In this document: positions 22,122 through 35,010 of the stretch, piece by piece
Layout: each line of letters starts with the position of its first letter
Numbering within the stretch: the stretch's first letter is position 1
Source of the DNA: Fallopia convolvulus
Taxonomy: Eukaryota > Streptophyta > Magnoliopsida > Caryophyllales > Polygonaceae
Assembly (NCBI GenBank): GCA_964016875.1
Contig: OZ024719.1
Span: 68,023,224 to 68,087,223 of the forward strand
Reading direction: 5' to 3'
Length of the DNA: 64,000 bases
The notes under the pieces: generated by a model
Told to the model about the DNA's origin: nothing
The model's input: the letters and a program-made list of their open reading frames with translations, nothing else
The model's database searches: none
Position numbers and translations under genes: made by a program

Positions 22122-22957
22122 TGTTGTAAATAATACATACATGTATATGTACAATTGTATGAATTAAGCACTAAGGTAGAACTAGGAAATCAAAACCGGG
22201 TTCATCATAAGAGTAGGGTTTGGTTTTATAGGTAAACCGGGATTAAATGCCACCCCGGGTCAAACCGGTTTGGAGGCACAAACCCGAGTCACTTGTTTAA
22301 ACCTTAACCTTGTCTTGATAGAGCTCGGACGAAGGTTTATGAGCTTGGCCCAATAATGAGCTTGGCCCAATTGCTTGTCTCCAGCCCAAAGTTGAAGTCG
22401 GAGACATCATTTGATGAAACGCTGCATTTGGATAGCTCTCCCGAGTGACCTAGCTATATAAGCGTGTTGAGCTTCGATGGGAGCTCATTCTTCACGCGGC
22501 GCTAACCCTAGAAATCCAGAGGAAGAAAGAGAGAAAGAGAGGAAGAAAAAGAGGAGTTCGCCGGCGATAGCTCATCTCCGGTGTTCGTGGTGTCTAGTTG
22601 AAGTCAGAGAGTGACTTGCAGCCGTGAAAGGGGGCCGAAGCCCTTTCGTTTCTAGAACCCTACCTCTGTTCCTGTTTCTGTTCTTAGATCTTCGTCTCCC
22701 TTCTTGTCTCTGTTGCCTAGTTTTGCCGAGTGCTTGATTCTTGTACATTGTAACCTCTTGAGCTTTGATCTAGTGAAATGCTTGGGATCAGATCTCCCCT
22801 GTTGAGGTCCCCCGGACGTAGAGTTCTTTGAACTCGAACCGGGTCAACAACTCTTGTGTCTTTTCGCTTACGATTCTTGCTTGGATGTTTGAGTACGAGT
22901 TTGATTTAGCTTGGATCTGTTGATATCTTGATAGTTCTAGGTTAAACCACGATTACA
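22122..22957 (+). repeat. 5' LTR of Copia element 1
   Basis: Begins TG and ends CA, and is nearly identical to 27746-28581. It has an extra copy of a gagcttggcccaa word (near 22338-22370) that the 3' LTR lacks. The 3' LTR has a longer gagaaaga-type purine tract. Confidence 0.9.
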
Positions 22958-22960
22958 AAG

Positions 22961-22972
22961 TGGTATCAGAGC
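22961..22972 (+). promoter_or_regulatory. Primer-binding site (tRNA-iMet) of Copia 1
   Basis: tggtatcagagc, three bases after the 5' LTR end, matches the complement of the plant initiator methionine tRNA 3' end, the standard Copia reverse-transcription primer site. Confidence 0.85.
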
Positions 22973-23226
22973 TTTACTTGATAGATCTTTGTTTCTTGTA
23001 TGCTTCCGCTGTTAGATCTGAGTTTTTAAGTCACTGTGTAGGCCTTTGGGTCGAGACAGGAGAATCTTGACAGAAGGGTAACGACTTGTGTCAGTTTAAT
23101 CCCACTGTCGGTTCCTACAGTAGAGAGTCTTTCCTATTTTAGGGTTATTTCTAGTGTTGTTTGTCTGTTTAGTTTCTTGGTTACTCCTTCTGACTGACTT
23201 GGCTTGTTCTGTACAGGAACCTAAAG

Positions 23227-26200
23227 ATGTCAGAAAACTATCGAGTAAAACTCTATGATGGGCACATGGATTTCTCCATGTGGAAACTGAAGATGAAAGA
23301 TGTATTAACTAAAGAAAAGTGCTATATGGCTATCACAGACATCTGGCCTGCGGATTTCTCAGCTGCAAAGAAGCAGGAGATCAAAGACCAGGCACATGCT
23401 GAAATAATGTAACGTCTTGCTGATGAAGTAGCAAGACAAGTGGTTAGTCATACTGCACCAAAACTACTTTGGGAAGCTCTTGATGCTATATATCTTACCA
23501 AGTCTATGCCTAGTCTTATCTCTACTATGTGCAAGTTCTTTAACTTTAGAATGGACACCTCGCTTTCCTTATCTGAGAATCTTGATAAGTTTCTTAAATT
23601 GTCATTAGATTTAGAAAGGTGTGATGAAAAGGTTAAAGGAAGCTACCAAGTAGGAATTCTGTTGAACTCAATACCTAGTCAATTTGATGTCTTAAAAGAC
23701 GTGGTACAATTTGCTAGGGATGATTTAACAGTTGAAAAGATTGTAGAATACTTGACTAATAAAAATGACCTCTAAAAGTCTTTAAAATGAAAAATGGTTC
23801 TAAAACTGAACAAAAGACTGAGTCTAAAAATGAGGTCATGTTTACCAAGGGAAAGGGTAAGAAATTCTACAAGAAAAATGATAAGAATAATGGTGAAAAA
23901 ATGGTAAAGATATGTCTGGAGTAAAATGTTACTATTGTGAGAAGATAGGACATTACTCTAAAGAATGCCCTAAAAGAATTAGGGATGAGAAAAATAAGAA
24001 AAAAGAAAAGGAAACTGTGTCTGTGTTTGAGGAAAAGAATTTTTATTCTCATGAGTTACTTGTTGTCTCTGCTATTGCTAATGATAATGTTTGGATACTT
24101 GACTCTGGGTGTACAATGCATGCCACTCCTCACAAATCCTATTTTTCTGAGCTATCTATGCATGATGGGGGTGAAGTCATGCTTGGAGATCACACCACCC
24201 TTGCTATCAAGGGGATTGGTTGTGTTCCTCTAAAAATGCATGATGGAAAAATTAGAATTTTACAGAATGTTAGGTGGGTTCCTAAATTGAGGAGAAACTT
24301 ACTATCTGAATCCATGTTAGATGAACTAAAGTGCAAAATTGTAACACAAAATGGAGTCAGAGAAGTCATAAGAGATAACATTGTACTAATTAGGAGCATT
24401 AAAAGGGATGGCTTGTATCAAGTAATAGCTAGCTTGACTGAATTAAATGTCTCTGAAAGGACTGACAGTATAGAGAAATCCAAACTTTGGCACAACAGAT
24501 TAGGGCACATAGGTAATACTGGATTAATGCATTTGCATAAAAATGACATTATACATGAGAATTTATCTGATATTCCTTTCTGTGAGACCTGTGTGTTTGG
24601 AAAAAAGACTAAGCACCCTTTTGCTAAGTCATCCTATGAAGCTAAAGGGCCCCTGGAATATGTTCATTGTGATTTGTGGGGCCCAACTCAAGTACAAACT
24701 ATTGGTGGCAGGAACTATTTTCCGTCCCTAGTTGATCAGTGCTCTAGGAAAGTCTGGGTTTACTTACTCAAGCATAAAAATGAAGCTTTTGAATTCTTTA
24801 AGAGTTGGCATGTATTCACTGAAAAATATTCTAATCTTAAACTAAAATGCCTTAAAACTGATAATGGACTTGAGTTTTGTAATAAGACTTTTGATGACTA
24901 TTGCAAAAACAATGGAATAAAAAGACATTTAACTGTGCCATATACCCCACAATAAAATAGCACAGCTGAGAGAATGAATAGAACTCTTCTAGAAAAAGCT
25001 AGATGCATGCTAATTAGTGCTGGTATGAAACCATCCCTATGGGGAGAAGCAGTCACTACTGCTGCATACCTCATTAATAGATCACCTTCCTCTGCTGTGA
25101 GTTTCAAAACTCCACAGGAAATGTGGACAAGTTATAAACCTAACATCTCATACTTAAAACCCTTTGGTTGCACAACATACATTCATGGGCTTGTTTCACT
25201 TGTATGTAGAAAGGGGTTTTTGGTTGAAAAGTGATTTTTAGTGTCTTGAAAAACGTAAAAAGCAGAGAGAGTTGCACGGATTTCAAGAGTATTAAAAGTG
25301 GTTTTTGAGTAAAAAGGACTTTTAAGGGGAAAGTGAAACAAGGTCCATGTCAATCAAGGTAAGCTGCAACCTAGGGCACGTAAGGCTGTCATGTTAGGAT
25401 ATCCTGAAGGTGTGAAAGGATACAAATTACTTGTAATCCAACCTGGAGGTTACAAAGTAATAGTGTCCAAAGATGTCACATTTCAGGAAAATGAGTTCCA
25501 TTTTAAAGATAAACTAATGTCTTCCATTGAGAATACAGGTACTCAAGCACAAGAAAGTGACACAATGGCTCAGGTGGGGCCATCCTTTGTTCTTGGTGAT
25601 CAAAACAATGACCAACCAGGGCTTGAGGAGTTTGATATTGGCTACAACAACTCCTACTCATTAGGCACCTCAGAAGAAAAAACTGGGGAACAACAACCTG
25701 ATGAAGAAATAAGCAGCAACTCAGAAAATAATGAAGCTGCAGAAACTGAGCACAATGGTGAACAGAATGAGGCTGAAGAGGGCAACAATACAAGACAATC
25801 CCACCAATTAGGTGGGGCAGTAAGTGAACATCCCATCCCTAATCTTGATATGCATGATGAACATGATGCACATGACATGCATATTGTTGATGATGCTAAT
25901 GCTATGATGAATAACCGACATGATGATAATATGCATGACTTGAACAATGTTCCTGAGCATGATTTATCTAATTATCAGCTTGTTAGGGATAGGGAACCAA
26001 GGATTAGAATTCCAAATTCTAAGTTCACTTCTAATATTGTTGAGTTTGCCCTGCTTGTTGCTGATGTTGTTGCTCATTTTAATCCTGAATCATATGAACA
26101 AGCCATTAACTGTAAGCATGCAAATGAATGGTTAAAAGCTATGCATGAAGAAATACAGAGTATGCATGTTAATAATACCTGGTCCCTTGTACCTAAACCT

Positions 26201-27642
26201 GATAAAGTCAAATTAGTTGACTGCAAATGGATATTTAAGGTTAAAGATGGAGTCACTGACCTTGATCCACCTAGGTATAAAGCTAGGCTTGTAGCTAAAG
26301 GGTTTACCCAAAAGGAGGGCATTGACTACAATGAAATCTTTGCACCTGTAGTTAAGTACAAAACCATGAGATTATTACTTGCTATGGCTACAGTTTTTGA
26401 CTGGGAGATTGAACAAATGGATGTCTAAACTGCCTTTTGCTAAAAGAAACTATCTATATGAGACAACCTAAGGGCTTCATTGATAAAGATAAACCTAATC
26501 ATGCTTGCTTGCTTAAGAAGTCTATATATGGTTTAAAACAGTCTCCTAGACAGTGGAACTTGAAGTTTAACTCTTGCATGGTATCCATGAATTTTGTTAG
26601 GAGTAAATGGGATACATGTTTATACTTCAAGCATGTTAAAAATAACAATCCCTTATATGTGCTACTCTATGTAGATGACATCTTGCTTATTAGTAACTCT
26701 AAACTGGAAATTACTAGAGTAAAGCAGGATTTGAGTAAGCATTTTGATATGAAGGATTTAGGCCCGACCCAGAGAATTCTAGGGGTAAAAATCTTAAGAG
26801 ATAGAGATAAAAGGGTAATGAAACTATCTCAGATTGATTACTTAGAAAAGGTGCTTGATAGATTCTCTATGATTAATTCTAAACCTGCACCTATACCATT
26901 AGGAGGGCATCTTGAATTAACTAAGAAAGATTGTCCAGTTGATCCTGATGAGATTAAGAAGATGAATAAAATACCTTATGATGTTGTTGTGGGATCTGTG
27001 ATGTATTCTATGCTGTGTACTAGACCTGACTTGGCTTTTGCTATAAGTGTGTTAAGTAGATTTATGTCTAACCCCGGTGAGAAGCACTGGTCTGCAATGA
27101 ATTATTGTCTCAGGTACATAGCAGGGACAAGAAAGATGGGTTTAGTATACTCTGAGCATAAACCCAGGACTGAACTAGAAGGGTATGTGGATGCTGACTT
27201 TGCAAGTAACAAAGACAACATACAGTCTACCACTTCCTATTTCTACACCTGGGCAGGAAACTGTATATCATGGAAATCTCAGCAACAATCCATTGTGGCT
27301 TTGTCTTCAACTGAAGCTGAATACATAGCTGCAGTGGAAGCCTCAAAAGAGGCATCATGGTTGAAAGGTATTCTGAAGGAGATTACTGGGAAAAATTTTA
27401 TCCCTAAAATCTCCATAGATAGCCAGAGTGCATTATATTTGTGCAAAGATCCTGTTTATCATGAGAGGACTAAGCATATGGATGTGAGATTTCATTACAT
27501 CAGAGATGAAATTGAAAAACAATTGATCAGTATTGTGAAGATAGCTGGAGAAGTGAATCCTGCAGACTTTGATACTAAGATTGTGCCTCTTAACAAATTT
27601 GAGTTTTGCAGGAACTCACTCCACATCAAGGATGTAAACTGA
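23227..27642 (+). pseudogene. Broken Copia gag-pol polyprotein (element 1)
   Basis: Domains follow the order of an intact Copia polyprotein. The gag starts at ATG 23227 (MSENYRVKLYDG). A zinc knuckle CYYCEKIGHYSKEC lies near 23927 and the protease DSGCTMHATP near 24101. The integrase HxxxH region includes WHNRLGHIG, and its core includes LKTDNGLEFC. The reverse transcriptase has LYVDDILL near 26660 and the RNase H has ADFASNKDN and ALSSTEAEY. Lesions seen are TAA 23410-23412, frameshifts around 23775 and 23890-23912, TAA 24953-24955 replacing a Gln codon, a MITE at 25187-25345, and TAA at 26426-26428 followed by a short deletion. The RNase H end (26437-27642) is open. The element cannot make its own proteins. 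Confidence 0.93.
25187..25345. mobile_element. 159-bp MITE nested in Copia 1
   Basis: Terminal inverted repeats of 15 bp, gggcttgtttcactt at the left and the complement of gaccttgtttcactt at the right, match at 13 of 15 positions. A CAT trinucleotide is found on both sides (25184-25186 and 25346-25348). Removing the element and one CAT joins the polyprotein in frame (an IH codon pair followed by VNQGKLQPRA), as in the related Copia 2. A 3-bp duplication fits PIF/Harbinger or CACTA, but the ends fit neither perfectly, so the superfamily is open. Confidence 0.8.
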
Positions 27643-27745
27643 GATGTGGAATCGGACCAATGATAAGAACGGGAACCTGATCCTAGTATGATCACTATTG
27701 AATTAGAGCTCGAGGTGTAAAACATGTTTGTATTAAGAGGACATA

Positions 27746-28581
27746 TGTTGTAAATAATACATACATGTATATGTACAACTGTATGAATTAAGCACTAAGG
27801 TAGAACTAGGAAATCAGAACCGGGTTCATCATAAGAGTAGGGTTTGGTTTTACAGGTAAACCGAGATTAAATGCCACCCCGGGTCAAACCGGTTTGGAGG
27901 CACAAACCCGAGTCACTTGTTTAAACCTTAACCTTGTCTTGATAGAGCTCGGATGAAGGTTTATGAGCTTGGCCCAATTGCTTGTCTCCAACCCAAAGTT
28001 GAAGTCGGAGACATCATTTGATGAAACGCTGCGTTTGGATAGCTCTCCCGAGTGACCTAGCTATATAAGCGTGTTGAGCTTCGATGGGAGCTCATTCTTT
28101 ACGGGGCGCTAACCCTAGAAATCCAGAGAAAGAGAGAGAGAAGAGGAAGAAAGAGAGAAAGAGAGGAAGAAGAAGAGGAGTTCGCCGACGATAGCTCATC
28201 TCCGGTGTTCGTGGTGTCTAGTTGAAGTCAGAGAGTGACTTGCAGCCGTGAAAGGGGGCCGAAGCCCTTTCGTTTCTAGAACCCTACCTCTGTTCTTGTT
28301 TCTGTTCTTAGATCTTCGTCTCCCTTCTTGTCTCTGTTGCCTAGTTTTGCCGAGTGCTTGATTCTTGTACATTGTAACCTATTAAGCTTTGATCTAGTGA
28401 AATGCTTGGGATCGGATCTCCCCTGTTGAGGTCCCCCGGACGTAGAGTTCTTTGAACTCGAACCGGGTCAACAACTCCTGTGTCTTTTCGCTTACGATTC
28501 TTGCTTGGATGTTTGAGTACGAGTTCGATTTAGCTTTGATCTGTTGATATCTTGATAGTTCTAGGTTAAACCACAATTACA
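27746..28581 (+). repeat. 3' LTR of Copia element 1
   Basis: Copy of 22122-22957, preceded by the purine tract ttaagaggacata (27733-27745). Confidence 0.9.
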
Positions 28582-28820
28582 CAGATTAAGCTAGACATAG
28601 TTAAAACGAAACTATAGTAGACAACAAAAAAAATACCAAGAACAAAAAAGACCTGTATTAGACACGCACACACACTAAAAAGCAGAAAGTCATTCTCTAG
28701 GTGACAGGTTTGTATAGTATTCATGTTTGGTTAAAAAAATGTACGATTTACCTACCATAAAAAAAGTTCAATCAATTAGAATAACATGCACATAAATGAC
28801 ATAATTAAACAAAATTCATA
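28582..28820. other. Spacer between the two Copia elements
   Basis: A 239-bp AT-rich sequence without coding potential. It includes cagat (putative target repeat of Copia 1, 28582-28586) and tcata (target repeat of Copia 2, 28816-28820). Confidence 0.6.
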
Positions 28821-29683
28821 TGTAAAACGATTCTACCCTAAGTAACTCACAAGATCGAACTCAAACAAGAATAGTAGAGAAAAACAATAAAGGACACCAG
28901 ATCCGGTTACGCGGTTCGAGCAAAGCTCTACGTCCGCGGAGCCTCAGTGAGGAGACTCGTCTCAAATCCACTATCAATGATCAAGTTCAAGAGAGGTTAC
29001 GATCTCACACACAACAAGGCAAAGAAAGACTCAGAAACTCAGAAACAAAGAAGATCTAAGAAGAAGAAGAAAGATCTAGGGTTTCGGCCCCCTGGAAGGC
29101 TACTCAAGCTTCAAGATGAAGCTTCAGAAGAACGCCACTGCAGATCTCAACGAGCTTAGATCGAAGCCTTCAACTTCGATCTCGATCTCCACCGCCTGGC
29201 TCACCGGAGAACACCTTCGTCCGGCTTCTCTCTCTCTCTCTCTTTCTCTTTCCTTCTCTCTCTTTCTCTTGGAACTCTCTCGAAGCGCCGCTGAAAGCTA
29301 GGGTTGAGAATGAGCTCGCGAGGCGAGCTTCACTTCCTTTTATAGAGCCTCCATTCCCTCAAACGCAGCGTTTCAATTAAGCTGAGACGAGCTCCGCTTT
29401 CGGTTTTGGGCCACAAACAAGTTGGGCCTAACTCAATATTCGGGAAACGATCTCGGTCCAAAGAACAAAGTCCACTAGCAAGCCTCGATCGGGTTAAGTC
29501 TCCAAACCGGTAAACCGGGGTGACTTTAGCTCGATCCGGTTCACTAATAAACCAACCTTGAACCACGAATCTGAACCCGGTTCCTGAACCTATATTTTCT
29601 CTACCATTTAACTATGTGTGTATGCTATACCAATCTCTATGTCACTTATACTTACAAATGTGACTTACATATATTTCCTAACA
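28821..29683 (-). repeat. 3' LTR of Copia element 2
   Basis: 863 bp, reading tgtaaaacgattctaccc at the left and cctaaca at the right on the plus strand. It has a short CT tract compared with its partner. Confidence 0.93.
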
Positions 29684-29696
29684 TATGCCCTCTTAA
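29684..29696 (-). promoter_or_regulatory. Polypurine tract of Copia 2
   Basis: On the minus strand ttaagagggcata directly precedes the 3' LTR. It matches ttaagaggacata of Copia 1 at all but one base and is the likely plus-strand primer. Confidence 0.7.
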
Positions 29697-29783
29697 GTCA
29701 CGTATGAAAGCTAAGAAGAACTATCAAATTGAATTTGTGGATTTAAGACAAGTTTCCCTTCTTCATCGACTCAATGCCACATC

Positions 29784-32700
29784 TCATGTAACATCATCGA
29801 TGTGGAGTTCCTTCCTGCAAAAGACAAATTTGTTAGTGGGAACAATTTTTGTCCCAAAGTCAGCAGGATTGGTTTCACCAGGTATTTTCTTCACGATTAT
29901 TTCCTGGTCCTCCACTTTTTGCCTTATATAATGGTATCAGACATCAATGTGTTTGGTTTTTTCATGGTAGACAGGATCCTTGCAAAGGTACAAGGCACTC
30001 TGGCTATCCATATAAAGTGTAGGCAAGTAAGACTTGCCCTCTATTTCTTGTAAGATGCCTCGTAACCAAGTAGCTTCTTTCGAAGCCTCAGTAGCTGCTA
30101 TATACTATGCCTTAGTTGAGGAGAGTGCAACTATAGACTGCTGTTGGGATTTCCAGGAAACACAGTTTCCTGCCCAACAGTAGAAATATGCAGTTGTTGA
30201 TTTTCTGTTGTCCTTGTTGCTAGCAAAGTCCGAGTCCACATAACCACATAGAGTGGTCCTCGGACTATGCTCAGCATACACTAACCCTGTATTAACAGTC
30301 CCTTTTACATATTTGAGCAGGTATTTCATACCTGCCCAGTGTTTCTCTCCAGGATTACTCATATATCTACTTAATACACTTATGGCAAATGCTAAATCAG
30401 GCCTAGTGCAAATCATAGAGTACATGATTGATCCTACAGCTACATCATAAGGAACATCTTCCATTTTCTTCTTGTCTTCCAGGGTGGTAGGGCAATCTCT
30501 TTTACTTAACTCCAAGTGCCCTCCTAAAGGTATTGGAGAAGGCTTTGCATTCTTCATGGCAAACCTGTAAACAACTTTCAACATGTAGTCATTCTGAGAC
30601 AAATAGATAGTTTTCTTAGCACGATTTCTTATTATATTCACCCCTAGGATTTTCTTAGCATTGCCTAAGTCTTTCATGTCAAAGTGCTTTTGCAAATCAT
30701 GTTTGACTCCAGTTATAACAACTCTAGAATTACAAATTAACAGGATGTCATCAACATACAATAACACATACAAAGGGGACTTAGTTTTGACACCCTTAAA
30801 GTATAGGCAAGTGTCATAGCTACTTCTAGAGAATCCAAGTGATATCATGCAAGAATCAAACTTCCTATTCCATTGTCTAGGTGACTGTTTTAAGCCATAT
30901 ATGGATTTCTTAAGCATGCAAGCATAATCAGGATGAATTTTATCTATAAAACCCTTAGGTTGTCTCATGTATATAGTTTCATCCAGATCACCATGAAGGA
31001 AAGCAGTCTTAACATCCATCTGTTCTAATTCCCAATCATAAACTGCAGTCATAGCAAGTAACAGGCGCATGGTTTTGTATTTCACAATAGGTGCAAAGAT
31101 ATCATTATAGTCAACACCTTCCTTTTGAGTGAAACCTTTAGCTACCAGCCTAGCCTTAAACCTAGGAGGATCAGTTTTACTAATTCCCTCCTTAATCTTG
31201 TATATCCACTTGGAGTCAATAAATCTAGCTTTTTCAGGTTTGGGAACTAAGACCCAGGTTTTGTTAACTATCATAGACTGTATCTCTTCATGCATAGCTT
31301 TTATCCATTCATTTGCTTCTTTACACCTAACTGCTTGTTCATAGGTCTCAGGTGTAAAGTTTTTAATCATCTCAGAAACAATGAAAGCAAATTCAACAAT
31401 TTTGTCAAAGGACTCTAACAAATTCACCTCAAACCTTTTGTTTGGGATTCTAATCCTAGGCTCCCTGTCCCTAGTCAACTGGTAGTCTGCAAGTTCATGC
31501 TCAGGCATGAGAGCTTGCCCAGAGACAGAGGAGTCGTGGGAGATAGAAGGAGAAGAATCAGAAGAAGGAGATGGGGAAGGAGAGGAAGAATTAGAAACTG
31601 AAACTGAGTTAGAGTTAGAGTCACTTATCTGTCCCCCTTCAAATTGGTGAGTTTGATTTCCTTGACTTCCTTGGTCTTGATCATCTTGATCTTGACTATT
31701 TTGTTCTTGAATTTCATTTGCATTGTTCTGGTTTGCTTCAATTTCCTCTTCATTGACAATTTGGTGTAAAGAGGTATTTGAAGCTGAAGAGTAGCCTATG
31801 TCAAACTCCTCTTCATCATAATTTGGGAGTTGTTCTTCTTGGAAGAAGTTCCCAGCAGGATGAGATAATGGTGTTTCATCTTCAGTCTCTTCAGGTGAGG
31901 TTCTTGTGGACTCATCAGTCAGTTTGGATTTAAAATAGAAATCTTTTTCATTAAATGTGACAGACCTGGAAGTTATAACTTTATAGCCTCCAGGTTGTAT
32001 AAGCAAGAGTTTATAACCCTTTACCCCCGGGGGGTAGCCTAGCATAACACCTTTTAGGGCCCTAGGTTGCAACTTGCCTTGTGAGACTTGGGCAAAGGCA
32101 GTGCACCCAAAGGGCCTAAGGTGAGCTAGGCTAGGTTTCTTACCTGTCCACATCTCCTGTGGGGTTTTAAAACCTATCACAGAAGATGGGGACCTGTTGA
32201 TCAGATAGGCTGCAGTTGTTACTGCTTCACCCCATAATGAACTCTTCATCCCAGCACTGAACAACATGCATCTTGCTTTTTCTAGTAATGTTCTATTCAT
32301 CCTTTCTGCTGTACCATTTTGTTGTGGTGTTCCAGGGACAGTCAAGTATCTCTTGATACCCTGTTCTCTGTAAAACTCATCAAACAAATTATTGCAGAAT
32401 TCAAGTCCATTGTCAGTCTTTAGGCATTTTAGTTTCAGATCAATCTGTGATTCAACCATATTTTTCCAATTCTTTAAGTTTATAAAAGCTTCATCTTTGG
32501 ATTTTAGTAGATAGATCCATACCTTCCTAGAATAGTGATCTATAAGTGACAAAAAGTATCTTCTGCCACCTATAGTGTTCACTTGTGCAAGTCCCCATAA
32601 GTCAGAATGAACATATTCAAGGGGTTTGGAAGCAGTGTATGAAGATCTACCAAAGGGATGTGCAGTTTTCTTTCCTAACACACAGGTTTCACAGAAGTCT

Positions 32701-34082
32701 AACTTACAAGGATTCACATCAATCATAGCATGTTTATGCAAGTGCATGAGACCTTTGTTGCCTATATGACCTAACCTAGCATGCCAGAATTTTGTATGTT
32801 CTACATTATCAATATTAGTTATTCCCTTGGAGACATTGAGTTCAGGAGAGCCTATGACATGATAAATACCTCCTTTCTTAATGCTCCTAATAAGAATTGT
32901 TCCATTTCTGATAACATCCCTTATTCCATTTTGGGTTATAATTTGACAATGTAGATCATCAAATACAGATTCTGACAATAGGTTTCTTCTTAAGTTTGGA
33001 ACCCACCTAACCTTTTGTAAGATCCTAATTTTCCCATCATGCATCCTCATAGGTACATTTCCTATACCTTTAATTTGTAATGCTGTATGATCTCCTAACA
33101 TGACAATGCCATCATTACACATAGACAGAGAATCAAAAACATTTCTATCAGGTGTAGCATGCATTGTACAACCAGAGTCAAGAATCCATTCATGCTCAGA
33201 CATAGAGGATGCAACAGCAAGCAATTCATGAGAATATACAGGAGAATCATAATAGGATTCAAACACATTTGAAGCACCATTATTTTCATTTGATTTATTT
33301 CTCTCATCCTTTTTCTTTTTAGTACAGTCATTTGAATAGTGACCTACTATACCACAGTAATAGCACTTGGCCTTAGACATATCTTTCTTGTCATTTGTGC
33401 TAGACTCTCCCTGTTTATAATTTTTCTTCTTATTCTTCTTGAATTTTCCTTTTCCCTTTGCCATCATTACTTCATTTTTATTCTCAGTTTTATCTGAAGC
33501 TTTAGAGCTTCCACCTTTCATCTTAAAGACCTTTAAGGATTCATTTTTCTGAATTATAAACTCAGACATCCTAGCTGCAGTCATGCCATCACGACCAAAC
33601 TGACATACATCTTTTAAGACATCAAACTGAGGAGGCAAGGCATTCATAAGAAGCATAAACTGGTGAGTATCTTTAATTTTGTCATCACATCTCTCAAGAT
33701 CTTGGGTTATCCTAAGAAACCTATAAAGATTCTCCTCAATAGTTTGCCCTAAGTCCATTTTAAAGCTAAACAGTTTAGACAGAAGGGAGATGAGACAAGG
33801 CAAAGACTTAGAGAGATACTTAGCATCTAAAGCATCCCATAAAGGTTTAGGTTCAATGATACTCACAACCTGCCTAGCTACCTCATCGGATAGTCTAAGC
33901 ATAATCTCTGCATGTGCCAAATCTTTGGCTTGTTTCTTTTGAAAATCTGTTGCAGTTGCATCCCAAACATCTGCCACAACATGCCATAGTTTTTCTTTAG
34001 TGAGGACAGCCTTCATCTTCACTTTCCACATGGCATAGTCTGAATGCCCATCGTAGGGCTTGATTCTATAAGCATCTCCCAT
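29784..34082 (-). pseudogene. Copia gag-pol polyprotein (element 2), two late nonsense codons
   Basis: One continuous frame from ATG 34082 gives 1,325 codons before the first stop, TAG at 30105-30107. It encodes gag with the YDGHSDYAMWK start, and a zinc knuckle CYYCGIVGHYSNDC (Cys240, Cys243, His248, Cys253). The aspartic protease DSGCTMHATP starts at residue 302, followed by integrase (WHARLGHIG; LKTDNGLEFC; TPQQNGTAERMNR). The reverse transcriptase has YVDD at residues 1109-1112 (30747-30758). RNase H has ADFASNKDN and then ALSSTKA, where related copies have STEAEY. After TAG the frame continues with the expected RNase H end, has a second stop TGA at 29937-29939, and reaches its natural TGA at 29784-29786. 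All domains upstream of RNase H look intact. Confidence 0.95.
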
Positions 34083-34525
34083 GATTGTACCTGTACAATC
34101 AAGAAGTTAGCACTTCTCTTGGAAGACCTAATCAGAATATCAAAGATCTGTATTATTTCAATAACAAGATCAACAACAATCAAGATCCAAAGTAAGATCC
34201 TAGACTTCTAATGTAGGAACCGACAGTGGGAAGCAATTGACACAAGTCAAAGCCCTTCTATCAAGATTCCCCTGTCCCTCTAGTACTTCCTTTCTCAGAG
34301 GTCCAGTGACTTAAGAAGACTCAAAGAATCAAGCAAAAAATACACAATAGAATGAGAAATTCCTAGACTCTTCTACTGTAGGGCCTGCAATGGGTTGCAC
34401 CGGAACAATCCGTTACCCCAGTTTACAAGAAACCCCGCTTAAGCTTGACTCTCAACAACAAACAACAGATCCAAGCAAATCACAACAGCGAAAGCAAGAT
34501 CTAAAGTAGAAAACAAAACCTAAGG

Positions 34526-34537
34526 GCTCTGATACCA
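34526..34537 (-). promoter_or_regulatory. Primer-binding site (tRNA-iMet) of Copia 2
   Basis: The plus strand reads gctctgatacca, the complement of tggtatcagagc, three bases inside the 5' LTR boundary at 34541. Confidence 0.85.
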
Positions 34538-34540
34538 CTT

Positions 34541-34944
34541 TGTAAAACGATTCTACCCTAAGTAACTCACAAGATCGAACTCAAACAAGAATAGTAGAGA
34601 AAAACAGTAAAGGATACCAGATCTGGTTACGCGGTTCGAGCAAAGCTCTACGTCCGCGGAGCCTCAGTGAGGAGACTCGTCTCAAATCCACTATCAATGA
34701 TCAAGTTCAAGAGAGGTTACAATCTCACACACAACAAGGCAAAGAAAGACTCAGAAACTAAGAAACAAAGAAGATCTAAGAAGAAGAAGAAAGATCTAGA
34801 GTTTCGGCCCCCTGGAAGGCTACTCAAGCTTCAAGATGAAGCTTCAGAAGAACGCCACTGCAGATCTCAACGAGCTTGGATCGAAGCCTTCAACTTCGAT
34901 CTCGATCTCCACCGCCTGGCTCATTGGAGAACACCTTCGTCCGG

Positions 34945-35010
<66 letters not shown>

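Larger units (their letters stand above)
22122..28581 (+). mobile_element. Tork-like Copia LTR retrotransposon 1 (defective)
   Basis: A complete LTR-bounded element of about 6.5 kb. The 836-bp LTRs (22122-22957 and 27746-28581) start tgttgtaaataat and end ttaca. A tggtatcagagc primer site follows the 5' LTR and a ttaagaggacata purine tract precedes the 3' LTR. The flanking pentamers are tagat and cagat, a target duplication with one change. I count about 19 substitutions and two indels between the LTRs by eye, or a little over 2 percent. The coding region is heavily damaged and carries a nested 159-bp MITE. The gene order gag-protease-integrase-reverse transcriptase-RNase H marks it as Copia. 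Confidence 0.95.

Noticed and set aside
28947..29301. Short frames in the Copia 2 3' LTR
   Set aside because: They are the same LTR sequence as above and non-coding.
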